From Verticillium longisporum (Eukaryota > Ascomycota > Sordariomycetes > Glomerellales > Plectosphaerellaceae), in NCBI GenBank assembly GCA_019188255.1, contig JAETXT010000006.1:930001-994000 (forward strand): a stretch of DNA of 64,000 nt. The letters run 5' to 3'. The position numbers were made by a program, and so were the translations under genes. The notes below the pieces were generated by a model, which had not been told where the DNA came from, did not search any database, and saw only the letters and a list, made by a program, of their open reading frames with translations. Below are positions 48,079 to 60,200 of the stretch, piece by piece. Every line of letters begins with the position of its first letter. The first letter of the stretch is position 1.

Positions 48079-51000
48079 ATGCCTCTTCCTTCGAGTTTCG
48101 CCTCCGCCGCCGCAGGCCAAAATGCCAACCGTGACGCGAGAGCCGGTCGTGGTGATGGACGTGGAGGTGCCGGAGGTGACTGGTAGGTCTCAACTTTTTT
48201 TTTTCTTTACCTGAACAAAGCTGCTCTCTGGGGTTCCTGAACGACTTGCTGTCTTTTTTCACCTTCTGCTTTGCTTCGCTCGAGGATGGGGAGGCGTCTC
48301 CACCCCCTTGGGTCAATTTTTGAAGCATCATGCAATTCACCACAACCCCTTGTCTCCATCTACCCATTCCATCGCGATCCCAAAACCTTTGCGCGCGCAC
48401 ACCTTCTACGACGTCAATTGACACTTCTTTTACAGGGCCAGAAGCGGTGGCAGAGCCAACGGTACCCTCACCTTCCGCCGATCCTCGACGACGCCAGGAC
48501 AGACCTCCCACAGCGCGACGCCCTCCGATCAAGCCTTTCCTCAGACGCCCCTGGAGCCCACGACGCCCTCGGTCGCTGGCGTAGCGAGCTACGATTTTGC
48601 CTCACAACCCGCCCAGTACGCGAAGCAGTCCATCCTCAACCTTTTCCAAGACGCCGCCACCCAGCAAGAGTCTTCCGAAGTCCTCGAACCTGGATGGACC
48701 CCTGGCCATGCGAACGGTAACTCGTCACGTGGCTGGGGCAAGACCGGCCATACCCACGCCATCCAGGATCCGAATTCGTGTTGGCTTCCCGCCGCTTCGA
48801 ATGGTCCCAACTCTTCGCGTCATCTGTCTGCTGAGGAGAAGGAGGTGCGCTTGCCCGGCTCGTTTGTGACCCTGCCAGCCCCACATGCTGACCCCGTATC
48901 GCAGGCCTTTGCGTCCGACGTAAACTCCCCCTTGAAACCGCCGAACCAGCAACAGAAGGAGGGCGCGCAGCAAGGCGGCACCAACGGCCGGAAAACATCC
49001 GTCTCGCATGGGAGTGGCGGTCCTGGCTTCGGCGTTGCATCGCCGACCTCCGCTTCTCGTCCGAGCACCCGACGGCGCGAAACAACCGACTCGAATCCCT
49101 TTGCTGCTGGAGGCGTCTCGTCCCCGGCCACGGCACGGCTTAACCGCGACGACAGCGGGTTCCTGTTTGGGCGCAAGGGTGGCGAGGCCAAGGACCAGGA
49201 CCTGAGTGAAGAAGAGGGTGGCGCGCCCCCCAGTCGTGGAACACCCCAAGGTCGGGGTGGATTCGGAGGCCTGCTGCGTAGCAACACAGCGGGAGCTCCG
49301 ATTGCCGGCACCAACATCAGTTCTCTGTGGGGTCAGTCCAACCCGCCGCCGCCTTCTTCGGGCATGGGAAACTTTGGCCAGTTCGCCCTCCCGACGCCTA
49401 CCGCGCTTGGTGGTAGCGTCCGTGGCGGCAGTCGCTTTGCGAATCTGATCCCTGGAAAAGAAGGCGCTGAGGATGCAGGTGGCGCCAAGCAGGCCGAGAC
49501 CCCCGGCGGCACCGCCGATCGATCGTGGCGCTCGCGACCCCGGACTGATACTGATCCCTTCGGCGACGATAGCCTCTCCGGCAGCGCTGCTCTCGGAGGA
49601 GCCAAGGATACGAGTCCGCCCCCGATGCCCAACCCCGCGACGAGCAACATGGGAGTCTTCGAGACACCCGTCAAGGGCTCCACCGGCGACTTTGGCATGT
49701 CGGGACTGAACCTGGGGCAGCACGGCGAACACGACCAGGGACCTGTCAGCCCGTCGGAGACCAACCCGTACCGGAGCCCGCCCGCCGAGCGGGGTGAGGA
49801 CCACGACGAGAGCGACAAGCGCCACGGTGCCGGCATCGGTGCTGAGCAGCCTTCCAACTTTAGCACCCTGTCTCGTGGCTTCCCCGCTCACCCATTCGCC
49901 GACGGCAGCGACCGCAGTCAGACGTCGAGCGCTGGCCCCAAACCCTACCCTTCGCTGTCTAACCTCACTGGCTGGCCCGCCCCGAACCCCGTCGGCACGC
50001 CCGATCGTGAACGCCAGGGTTTCCCCGGCGCCGCTTTCGGCAACTCGCTTTTCAACCCCATGGGCGGCGAGCTCCAGTCTCCCGGCCTGTCCAGCATTGG
50101 TGGTGGTGTCTTCGGCCCCCGAGGGCTGGCGGCATTGGCGCCGCCGGTTCTCTCGGCCGCAGCAAGCTTGGCTCCCTCTTCCCTGCTGCGATGCAGGCTC
50201 AGATGCAGGGCCACGAGCAGCATGAGAACCTGAGCGACTCCCTTCCCGATCTCCGCCAGAGCAACCCCCTTGGTGCTATTGGCAGGAACAACTTTGCGCC
50301 CCATCGCGATACCGAGAGCCCCATGCGCACCGGCCGCGGCGTCTTTGAGGATCTGTTCCCCTCGTCCGCCGACAGCCGTGCCCACAACAACGTGTTTGGC
50401 ACTCCTGGCGAGATGCCCGGCGGCCCTCTCGGCGGTGGCCCGCAGTCGTACACCCCGATCAACACTTCCACCTCCGACCTACCGTCTAACCAGCAGCGCC
50501 AGATGGTTATGCCTGATCGTTTGAGATGGGTGTCCCTCGCCCCCCAAGGCCTTATCCAGGGCCCCTTCTCCGGCCACGAGATGACCGTCTGGTATAAGGC
50601 CAATTTCTTCACGCCGGACCTGCGCGCCAAGAAGGTCGAGGACTCTGACTTTGAGCCCCTTGGCCAGCTGATCCGGCGCATCGGCAACTCCCGCGAGCCG
50701 TTCCTCGTCCCCCAGATCGGTGTTCCTCACGCCCCCCTTCCGCCAACGGTCCCTTCTCGCCTGCCACTCCCGGTGGCGTCGTCCCTCCTCTCAGCGGCCT
50801 TTTCCCCAGCTTTGGCCGTACCCTCACCGCCGAAGAGCAGAACAACCTCGAGCGTCGCAAGCAAGAGGAGCAGTTCGCCATGGCCCAGCAGCGTGAGGTC
50901 ATGATGCGTCAGCAGGCCATCACCAGGATTCAGCCAGGTGGTATTCAGGGCTCCCTGCACCACCATTCCAGCGCTCACAGTCTGCAGAGCCAACCTAGCT

Positions 51001-51091
51001 TCGGCAGCATCGCCTCCCCCATCGGGGCTCCCCTCCAGCAGCCACCGACCAGCAACATGGCTCCCGGGTCTGGATACTACGACGGCGCCTC

Positions 51092-51126
<35 letters not shown>

Positions 51127-52833
51127 GAAACGGACAGGGCCCGGTCGGGGCCGGACAAGACCCCTTTCGTGAGGACGACATGCCGACCGTGAACGCCAAC
51201 CATAGCAATGCCCCGAGCCAGGGCAGCTTCTTCCCCCGCAGCCCATTGGTGGTGCCCAGGGAAACGACAACCATGTGCGCGCCAACCTGCCGGGCACCGA
51301 GCAGCTCGCCGAGGATGACGAGGGTTTTCGTGAGCGCCTGAAGGAGTTTGAAGGCCTCCGTGCCGAGCGCGACGCTGCCGAGCAGAAGGCCGCGCAGGCC
51401 GACATTCCCCAGCAGAGCATCGAGGAGGACCACGCTGCTGTCGTTGAGCAGTCTTCCCACCGCAAGCTGACCGAGCAGGAGATCGACGAGGGTCAGCTCC
51501 TCTCGCTGACGCAGCAAGTGCAGAAGGCTCAGGCGGCCGCTGCCAAGTCGGCGACCTCTGGCCTGCCCATGCCGTTCCCGCCCCCTATCCCCCAGTCCGG
51601 CACGCCCCTCCCCGCTCCCACGGCGCAGAGGGTGCGGTCCGGCCTCCCCGAGCAGTACAGCCGCTCGCAGACCGGCACGCCTGACACGTCTTCTGTGACC
51701 GAGCCCCCCCCTGGCGCCCGGGCCAGGGAGGCCCCGCCCCCCGAGCGCAGGGCCCCCAGCCCCAAGGAGACCCAGGAGATGGAGGCGCGCACTGCTGCCA
51801 AGGCCGAGGAGGCGGCGGCCGCCGCCCGCAAGCAGGCTCTCGAGATGGAGGCCGCTTCTCTCCGCGAGCGCGAGAAGGCCACGGCCATTGCCACGGGCCT
51901 GCCGACCACGAGCACCTGGGGCAACGGTTCGCCCGTGGCTGCCGCCAGCCCGTGGACCAAGCCCGGCCCTGTCAAGGCGGCGCCCGGCATCAACTTGACG
52001 GCGAAGCAGAGGACGCTGGCCGACATTCAGCGCGAGGAGGAGGCACGCAAGGAGAAGGCGCGTGCGGCCGCCGTGCAGTCTGGGGCTGTTTCGGCCGCCG
52101 GCAAGCGCTACGCCGACCTCGCGCTCCGCACCGGTGGCGGCAACCCGCCGGGTCTCGCTCAGCAGGGTGCTCCCGCTGCTGCCGGCGCCCCCGTCGGCCC
52201 CGGCTGGGCGACCGTCGGTGCCGGCGGCAAGGTCAAGACGCCTGGCGGCGTGGCTGTCGCGCAGTCGCCGGTGCGCTCGGTCAGCACGACCAACGTCAAG
52301 CCCGTGTCGTCGACGCCCAAGCCCGTCGTCGCGCGGCCCGTCGCCAGCAGCGTGAACGTGGCCGCTGGCAAGACGGACGTGGCCATGGACGAGTTCAACA
52401 AGTGGCTGCACCGGGAGCTCACGCGGGGCGGCATCCACGGCGTCGACAGTGAGTTGATATTTTCTCTCTGCGAATTGACGAAGAACCATGCTAACCAGTT
52501 CGTGCAGTCGACACGTTTGCCGCCATGCTCATGATTCTGCCGGCGGAGACGTCGGTGATTGCGGACGCCATCTACGCGAACAGCAAGACTATGAATGGCG
52601 CTCACTTTGCGGAGGAGTTTGTGCGACGCAAGAGGCGGGCCGACCAGGGCATCGTCGAGAAGCAGCCGACGTCGGCGGGCGCCGAGAGCAAGACGGCGGC
52701 GTCGAGCAGCGGATGGAGCGAGGTCGCCAAGAAGAGCGGCGCCAAGGAGGCGAGCGCTCCGACGGCCGAGACGAACATGCAGGGTGCCGCGTTCAAGGTT
52801 GTGTCGGGACGCAAGAAGGGGTCGAAGAAATGA
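48079..52833 (+). CDS. GYF-domain protein (Smy2/Syh1-like), three apparent frameshifts
   Basis: Cytosolic adaptor whose GYF domain binds Pro-rich partners; yeast relatives act in ER-Golgi traffic and mRNA control. Exons: 48079-48182, 48436-48844, 48905-52448, 52508-52833. The GYF domain is at about 50510-50720 (RWVSLAPQGLIQGPF, MTVWYKANFFTPDL, FEPLGQLIRRIGNSREPF). The N-terminal family block RGWGKTG, AEEKE and SDVNSPLKPP is present. The C-terminal TFAAMLMILPAET module is intact. Conserved reading requires three frame changes of the same sense, each equal to one missing base: near 50118-50130 (cccccgaggg), 50730-50736 (C6), and 51232-51240 (C5). With these allowed, the product is about 1461 aa. 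All three are in or beside C/G runs, so assembly error is likelier than gene death, but a pseudogene remains possible. A Gln run (about 12) lies near 51092-51124. Confidence 0.85.
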
Positions 52834-53571
52834 GGGCGCGATGAGGAGGAGCAGGCGGCAGAGGTGCTGCTTGGTTGCCAGTTGGTGTACTTGTATGGAG
52901 GGAAAGCTGATGATGATCTGTTGAGGGCGTAGTCGAAGGGGATGGCACGCCAGCAGCGTCAGTGTAGTACTCTGTAAAGCGAGCATGTCACGGTAGGCAG
53001 TCCACTGTTGAAACAACATGCATGGTTCCTATTGCAGTGCATGTTCCTATTGCAGTGCATGTTCCTATTGCAGTGCATGTTCCTATTGCAGTGCATGTTC
53101 CTATTGCAGTGCATGTTCCTATTGCAATGTGATCCCGATCTAGGTGAAGGATCCGGGGAACCGCGGTGAGGCTCGGTGAAGGGTGCTTAGGTCAGCGAAT
53201 TAAAACTCTGTGGAAAGAGAAAGAGCCCCGCCCCCACCATGAAACCGACGTGACATTTCTTCGCCAGACCAGGGCGACTCACGGTCAACCTCGAATCCAT
53301 TCCATCCGCCGTGCCACGAGTTCAGCTGCAGGCTGCTTGAACGTTGGGAGAACAGTTCTTGATACCCAGGAGAGGCTTGCTGCTATTTTTCGACCGTCTT
53401 TCGTGCCGTTTTCCATCTTCCAGGCTCCCCGGCGCCGACAAGGCGGGGCAGCCATCACCTCACCATCACCATCGCCATCCCCATCACCATCACATCACCA
53501 TCACCGCGGCGGGGTCATTTTCAGTCACACAGCAGCAGCAGCAGCAGCAGCCTTCTTGGCAACCATCAGCC
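52834..53571. other. Intergenic with minisatellite and codon-like repeats
   Basis: Contains the 3' flank of the GYF gene, the 18-bp minisatellite, and a CATCAC/CAG-rich leader directly before the EMW1-type start. Confidence 0.6.
53022..53130. repeat. 18-bp minisatellite, six copies
   Basis: Six head-to-tail copies of ATGTTCCTATTGCAGTGC; the first has one inserted G and the last ends CAATGT. The copies are otherwise identical, which implies recent expansion or homogenisation. It lies about 190 bp past the GYF stop codon, probably within or just beyond its 3' UTR. Confidence 0.95.
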
Positions 53572-56500
53572 ATGGCCGACGCCCAACCATCAACAGCGAC
53601 GCCGCAGGGCTTGGCCGCCAAGGTAGCAGCTGGCTCGTACGTCAAGGTGCTCTCTTCCGAGCCGGCCAAGACCCTCATCAAGGCCTTCACCCAGTCACTC
53701 AAGACGGCGACGCCGCAAGCCGAGCCTACCACCCACACCGACGAGCAGGAATCCCTGACCATCGCCGTCGCCGCCCTCAACGCGTTTCTGCAGTCCAACG
53801 TCACAGGCCCCGTCCTCGAAAACGCGAGGCCTGTGACGGACCTCTTCGTCGCCGGCCACGCAGACGTCAAGACGCTGCGCAGGGCCTGTCTCGTCGACCT
53901 CCAAGTCGACGGCGTGGCCCCCTACGCCCACATTCCGCACATTGAGCTCTTTGCCTTTGCGCGCCGCGTCGCTGCCGCTGTCACGACGCTGTCCGAGACG
54001 GCGCCGCTCGCGCTCCACGCCGCGACGACCATCTCCCTCTCGTGGCTGCGCCTGCGCCTCGCCGTCTGGCACTACCGCCTCCTGGCCCAGCCGTCGCTGT
54101 CTGGCGCGTCCTTTGCCAAGACGTCGCAGTGGATCGACGTGCCTTCCCTCGCCGAGACGGTCACGGCGTCGCTGGGACGCGTGCGCCGACAGCTGTTCGG
54201 CGACGGCCACGATGACGATGTCTGGGCGCTCGCTTCGGCCGAGGGCGTGGCGTGGGCGCGTCAGGACAAGGTGCAGTTCCTGCTCGAGGCGGCAAATGCG
54301 TGGATCATGCTGGGGCGCGACGACAAGGCGCGTGAGGCCCTGGGCGAGGCGACCAGGCTCAACAGGTTCGAGTTTGCGCTCTCGGGCGCCCTGGGCAAGA
54401 GGACGCGGTTCCAGGAGAAGAGCATCAGTCAGCTTGTCGTGCTGGCGCGCAGTGCCACGCACGAGACGGAGGATACGGTCACCGCTGATGAGGGCGACGC
54501 AGATGTCGAGGCCAAGCCTGATGCCCTGGCTCTCAACGACGACACGCTGCTGGAGAAGATTGACTTTTCCGACGGACGTGACGGTGATGCCGCCCAGTCT
54601 GCAAGCCTGCCTGCTGCGCTCGTGGATATCATGCCTGATGAGCAGCCGCAGCTCGCACCCCTGGACCAGATCATCTTGTTGACCGAGGCGACGCTCAAGG
54701 ATTCCTTTTCGCCCGTCGACACGCTGACGTCGGAGGAGGTGCTGCCGTATGCCGTGCGCGTCGTCTCGGAGAAGTCGACCAACTGGCAGATTTACACGCA
54801 GGCGCTGCTCGTGCGGTCGAGGATCGAGATGCACAGGAGTCGCACTATCGAGCGAGGTGTGCTGCAGATGCAGGCTGTTGTCGACCAGGTCGTCGTTGAC
54901 ACGGAGCAGCCTGCCGAGGCCAAGGCCGAGGACGAGGAGAAGAAGGACGACGCAGACGTGCCAGCGATCGCCGTCACGGCGCCCGACCAAGTACCCGAGC
55001 CCGACGCTGACAAGCCGACGACCTTCTTCCGCGCCGCTGACGCCTCCGACTCGGCTCCCGCCCATGTTCGTCTGCAGTACATCCACGCGCTCGCGTCTCC
55101 GCCACGCTGGCACCTCGAGTCCGAGCTCGCCTACTCGTGGGCTCACGTCGGCTCCCTTGTGTCTGCCCTCGAGATCTTCAAGCGTCTCCGCCTCTGGGCC
55201 GAGGTTGCGCTCTGCCTCGCCACGGCAGCCGCCGCCTCGCATGACGACGAGTCTGGACGCGGCAGCGGCGGAGAAGAGAAGGCCAAGGGCATCATGCGCT
55301 GGCGCCTCTTCCACGCAACCGGCACCACGTCGCCCGTCGACCCAGACGTCGAAGACCTCCCCGATGACGTCGTTCATCTGACGCCGGCGCACTTCTCCGG
55401 CCCCGAGCGCAGCCCTGCCGTGCCCAATGCGCCGCGCCTGTTCTGCATCCTCGGCGACCTCGAGCAGGACCCGAGCCACTACCTGCGCGCCTGGGAGATT
55501 TCCAACCACCGCTTCGCCCGCGCCCAAAAGTCCCTCGGCGAGTACCACCTCGCGAAGAAGGACCTGCGCGCCGCCCGCGAAGCCTACGCACTGGCCGTCG
55601 GCAGCAACCGCCTGAGCCCCGAGCTCTGGTCCCGCCTTGGCGACATTGACCTCCGCCTCGGCCGCCCGGGCGACGCCGCCGAAGCCTACCGCCGCGCCAT
55701 TGCCGCGGCAGGCGACCCCATCGGCGGCGAGGACGCCCGCACCTGGAGCAACCCCGGCTCGGCGCTGTGGTCGCAGTACCTGCAGGTGATTGACGACCTG
55801 CGCGCCGAGCTCAAGGACGCCAAGCTCGAGGACGCACCCGTTCCCGTCCTTGCCGACGACGAAGAAGGCGACGCGACGGCCGCGACAAAAGAGAGCAAGA
55901 AGACGCAACAGGACCCCGAGGTGATCCTCGCACAGTCCCTCGCCGCCTACAAGCGCGGCGCGACGCTGTCGCAGGACAACTGGCGCATCTGGGACAACGT
56001 CCTCACGCTCGCGACGCGCTCGCACCCGCCCGCCTACACCGACGTGCTGCACGCGCTGCGCGCCCTCGTGCGCATCCGCGCCTCCGAGACGGCCCTCGAC
56101 GCTGCCGTCCTGCGCGCCCTCGTCCAGGACGCGCTCATCTCGCAGCCCAAGCAGGACATGGACGGCAGCAGCAGCACGACCGGCGTGTATGAGCCGCCGC
56201 GCGGCACCCTGGCGCGGGCCGTGGCGTTCTTCCTCGAGGATGCCGTCGTGCCGCTCCTCACGACGCGGTCGGAGCTGTGGGAGATTGTGGCGCGCGTGCG
56301 GGCGTGGCGGCGCGATTACAAGGGCGCCGTCGACGCCTCGGAGAGGGGCTGGTGGGCGGCCATGGGGAGCGCCTCGGCGCTGGGAGCCAGCGACGGGGGC
56401 ACGGCGAAGAGCTGGCTCGAGGACGAGGAGGCCTGGGGCGAGGTCGTGTCGCGGACGGACGAGCTCGTCGGCGTGCTGGAGAACTATGGCTCCTTGGCTG

Positions 56501-56631
56501 AGGGCGTGGGCGAGCGGTGGAAGGGCAAGGCGAGGAGTGCGGTGCGGAGCGTCATGGGCAAGGCGAAGACGGCGTGGGAGGGGAGTGAAGGGTGGAAGGT
56601 GCTCGAGAGGCTGGCGGAGGGGCTGGCTTAG
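53572..56631 (+). CDS. TPR protein of the Emw1/TTC27 family
   Basis: Intronless gene of 1019 aa. Yeast Emw1 is essential and linked to wall integrity; its human relative TTC27 is a TPR protein implicated in assembly of large complexes. The C-terminal half carries the family signatures: LASPPRWHLESELAYSW, VSALEIFKRLRLWAEVALCL, the AWEISNHRFARAQKSLGEYH block, then TPR units (YALAVGSNRLSPELWSRLGD; DAAEAYRRAIAAAGDP) and DNWRIWDNVLTLATRSHPP. I start at 53572 (MADAQPS) because sequence upstream is His/Gln repeat; an in-frame ATG at 53344 would add 76 residues. Acidic linkers near residues 440-490 are low-complexity. Strong third-position GC explains the long antisense frame over this gene. Confidence 0.9.
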   Translation: MADAQPSTATPQGLAAKVAAGSYVKVLSSEPAKTLIKAFTQSLKTATPQAEPTTHTDEQESLTIAVAALNAFLQSNVTGPVLENARPVTDLFVAGHADVKTLRRACLVDLQVDGVAPYAHIPHIELFAFARRVAAAVTTLSETAPLALHAATTISLSWLRLRLAVWHYRLLAQPSLSGASFAKTSQWIDVPSLAETVTASLGRVRRQLFGDGHDDDVWALASAEGVAWARQDKVQFLLEAANAWIMLGRDDKAREALGEATRLNRFEFALSGALGKRTRFQEKSISQLVVLARSATHETEDTVTADEGDADVEAKPDALALNDDTLLEKIDFSDGRDGDAAQSASLPAALVDIMPDEQPQLAPLDQIILLTEATLKDSFSPVDTLTSEEVLPYAVRVVSEKSTNWQIYTQALLVRSRIEMHRSRTIERGVLQMQAVVDQVVVDTEQPAEAKAEDEEKKDDADVPAIAVTAPDQVPEPDADKPTTFFRAADASDSAPAHVRLQYIHALASPPRWHLESELAYSWAHVGSLVSALEIFKRLRLWAEVALCLATAAAASHDDESGRGSGGEEKAKGIMRWRLFHATGTTSPVDPDVEDLPDDVVHLTPAHFSGPERSPAVPNAPRLFCILGDLEQDPSHYLRAWEISNHRFARAQKSLGEYHLAKKDLRAAREAYALAVGSNRLSPELWSRLGDIDLRLGRPGDAAEAYRRAIAAAGDPIGGEDARTWSNPGSALWSQYLQVIDDLRAELKDAKLEDAPVPVLADDEEGDATAATKESKKTQQDPEVILAQSLAAYKRGATLSQDNWRIWDNVLTLATRSHPPAYTDVLHALRALVRIRASETALDAAVLRALVQDALISQPKQDMDGSSSTTGVYEPPRGTLARAVAFFLEDAVVPLLTTRSELWEIVARVRAWRRDYKGAVDASERGWWAAMGSASALGASDGGTAKSWLEDEEAWGEVVSRTDELVGVLENYGSLAEGVGERWKGKARSAVRSVMGKAKTAWEGSEGWKVLERLAEGLA

Positions 56632-57226
56632 ACTCTAGACGCTTAGACGGCAACAGGAACGGCATGAGGGGGCAGAGATAAAAGCTGAAGCATCGAGACG
56701 GAGTTGAAAACTGGTTTGCTTGGATAGAGATTCGAATGAGGCTGCTCTCGCGGTCATGGTTATGATGTTGTCTCTGCTGCGTGATGTTTGTGTTTGATCA
56801 TGGTTGTTCGCACCTACATAGGGTTTCCCATATGAGTCTTACGAACGCAAGCTTGTTGGTTATATACATCGGTGTGTCATACCTTTTCGACTGCAATTCA
56901 CATCAACAAACTTAAGTAGAGAGATCAGACTCCAATTCACATCAAAACTTACCTAGAGAGAGTAGAAGTTGAAGATATAAAATCGACCCACTACATTCGT
57001 AACGCCATCTCAGCAAAACTCCCTATAACCGCCTCCCATTATAAACAGTATTCACACACTCCCGGTTCCCTTGCCCGTCGCACTCATCGCCGCCTCAGCC
57101 TCTCCCCCAGTTGCTCGTCTCCGTCCTCTTGATGTCCGGCGGTCGTAGCATTCGACGACTTGCAATAATCAAACTATATATTGCTACCCCCTCACTATAT
57201 CGAGCGATCCGTCATAGACTGACGTC
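56632..57226. other. Tail-to-tail intergenic region
   Basis: Separates two convergent genes and is AT-richer than either. No feature recognised. Confidence 0.5.
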
Positions 57227-60200
57227 CTACGACGGGCCGTAGATGTCTTCTTCTTCCTCATTATGGACGTAGGTGCTGACCCTCGGCATATAGTCGGCGA
57301 GATTAACCCGTGACAATACTCGCTCCATATGACCACGAAGACCTATATTGTACTGTGGCGTGCGTCTGAGGATCTCTCGGCGGAACCGCTCGCGGAGCAC
57401 GGGGATCATCTCCCGCGGCTGCAGCTGTCCCCTCAGGCCTCTAGCCTCGAAGTCGGAAAGCTCAGCCGCGGCCCTCTGCTCGAGAGCCCGCCGTGCTGCT
57501 GCTCGCGCCGGATCATCTCGCGCGGTCCTTGGACCCTTGGCGGGACCCTGTTTCCTCGTTGGGGTCTCTTCCTCGAGCCTGGCAGTGAGGCTGGCCTTCT
57601 CGCGGGCTCGCTCTTCCTTGCTGGCAAAGGTGAAGGGGGCTCCAAGCTGTGGGATGCTGCCGTTGAGGACGACGCAGAGCCGTTGGTATTCTTCCGTCTC
57701 CTGCTCGAGTTTCGCCGCCGCCAGACTTCCCTGCGCAAGCCTCTGCAGCGCGAGCCTCTCCTGCGCGAGTGCATCCGTGGGGGCGGGCCTCGGGCCACCC
57801 ACGATGGGAAGAGACGTAGACGTCGCCGGAACGGCGGGCTGACCCGTGGGCGGATTCGTTCGTATCTCGGGTCCCTTGGCCAAGTTGGCCTTTGCCTTCT
57901 CCACCTGTTCCGCCAGCCATGCTTCCGCTCTCTTCCACTCCTCCATTTCGATATTTCGCTCCTCCTCGCGGTCGACGGCGAGCTTGGTCAAGGCGTCTAG
58001 CGAAGGTCGGATCTGTTTGGTCTCCCGCGTGTCCTTCCACTGCATCATCCGTTCGCGATCGGCATCAACCTGCATCACGGCACGGCGCATCATGCTCATC
58101 TCCTCGGGCCCCATGGGCCGCGCCGTCCCGGCCACGACACGAGGCGCGGGCGCCTGCTCGCGGTAGAGCACCTCGTCGATCGCGCGCCGACGCTTCTCGC
58201 TCTTGCTGAGCCAGCCCCCTCTGGCCGCGGGCAGGTTCTCGCGGGGTTGCTCCCTGTGCACGGGCTGCTGCGCCGGGGTGCGTCTCGCGGGGCTGCGGGT
58301 GGGCGTCGCGGGGTCCGGTCGAGCCTTCGATGGGCTCTTGCGGCCTTTCTCGGGAGTTGTGGTGTTGCTCCGGCTCGACCCGGGCGAGCTGCGTGACGCT
58401 TCGGCTTGGGCGCGCCGTGCGTCTCGTCGTCGAGCGGGCTTCACAACCTTGGACCTCTCGGCAAGCGCGCTTAGTTTGTGTCGCAGGCTAGTTTGGAGCT
58501 CCCGTTGATCGATGATATCCAGGGGGTCAAAGTCTGGCGTGCGAGACCTTGAGGGTCCTGGTGATGACGCGTGTGGCCTTGTGCTGCCCGAACCCCTTGG
58601 TCCGTTGCCTCTTTCACGGCCTGACGCTGTTCGTCGACCAGAACGTCCGGGCGAGTAAGACGACGAACGATTCGGAGCCTTGGCTTCTCTGTTCCAGGGA
58701 TCATTGCGCTCCGTTGGGCGCTCATCCGGTGGTTCGCCATCGCCGCCCCCATTACCTGGAGTAAGGGAAGGTCGGACCATCATCGCTGTCCCCCACAGGT
58801 GGACGTCAGAGTCCGGGTCATCTGCTGGCGGCTCAAAGTGTCTCGCAAAGCTGTCATCCGACGCATCGCTTCCCTCTGAATCTGGTTTGGGCCTCTTAAT
58901 TGGCGCAATCAGATCTTCTGTCGTCTCCGTTGTTTCTTCATCTTCGCGCTTCCTCTTCTTTGACTTCGCCCCTGACGAAGCGACGAGGCTGATGAGTTTC
59001 TTATAAATCTGATCGGGTTTGTCTACTGAAGGATTAGCCGGATGTGCTTGAATCGGTCTCTAAGCAAGATTAACTTACGATCTGGTATCCTTGGGTCCCA
59101 GTTCTCACACTGGTCAGGGTCCTCGGTGATTTCGTTTACCAGCTGCGCAACGACGGCAAACTCAAAGGTTTCGATCACCCAATTCCTGATTTCTTCGTCG
59201 TCAATGGCACGACCTACCCACGGGCTGAGCTTGGCCTTTTCTTCCTCAATACCATATCTCATGACGTCTGTCCAGTCAGTACAGGTACCCATGACTAGCA
59301 GAGCAGCATACACAGACTACTTACTTGTCACGTCATACACCCACTCATTAACAGCAACAAAAGCTAATGCGAGAGTCCATTCGTCGATCCTTTGACCATT
59401 GAAGTCTTCCAAGATAGCGGGCAACATCTGCGCCACGTCCTCGAACGGAGGTCTGCGGATCTTGTGCGTGATAAGCTCCATCGACCCCCTCATTGTCTCG
59501 ACCACTCTCCTCTTTTCGAGGCTGTAGAGGTGTTTATCCGCGAAGATGCCTTCGTCGTCTATGGCCCATGGGCTGTTGTCGTTCCAAACGCTTCGATAGA
59601 GTTCGCCACGAGGTGTATCTTGGATCCCTGTCCCAAAAGTATCAGTATTTTTACGGCCGGCCATGTTCATGGGCCACAACATACAATCTGGCTGGAAGGA
59701 TATGAGTGTGTCGTGATGCGTAAATGTGTGAGGCGGAACCCTTTTATCAGGGTCGTGCTCTGGTACGATGCGGCCGATCCGAAGATGTTCGATGGCACTC
59801 AATATGGCAAGGTAATGGTGGTTTTTTCTAAAGATGTCCGATACATCCTTTCCGACGTGCGGTGCAATCAGCTGGATGCCCGCCGGATGCAGACGCGCCC
59901 ATTCTGTTCGCCTTGTCAGTACTAGTTGAAACGACGGAACGCTGTATCATCATCTAGATGCTTCTTTCAAACGTACCCGTCACGTCATAGACATTGTTCC
60001 AAATGATGATGTAGGCACCAAGGGGGCACTCTTTGTTGAGGTATCGATGGGCTGCCACCTCACGCCTAGTGTAGACGTTATAAGTACGCGTCTGAGGCAT
60101 CTCGCCCGCCCAGACTGTACCGACTCTGGTTTCCCAGAGGCTTCTTCTCACTTCCGAAAGATCGTATTGGCTCATGATTACTTTGTGTGCAGGGCTCCCA

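Noticed and set aside
48725..52489. Long minus-strand frames (48725-49891, 51077-52489)
   Set aside because: Antisense shadows of the GYF-domain gene caused by high third-position GC.
53695..56052. 785-aa minus-strand open frame
   Set aside because: Lies antisense to the EMW1-type gene in register with its GC-rich third positions; no domain, and the plus-strand protein is clearly conserved.
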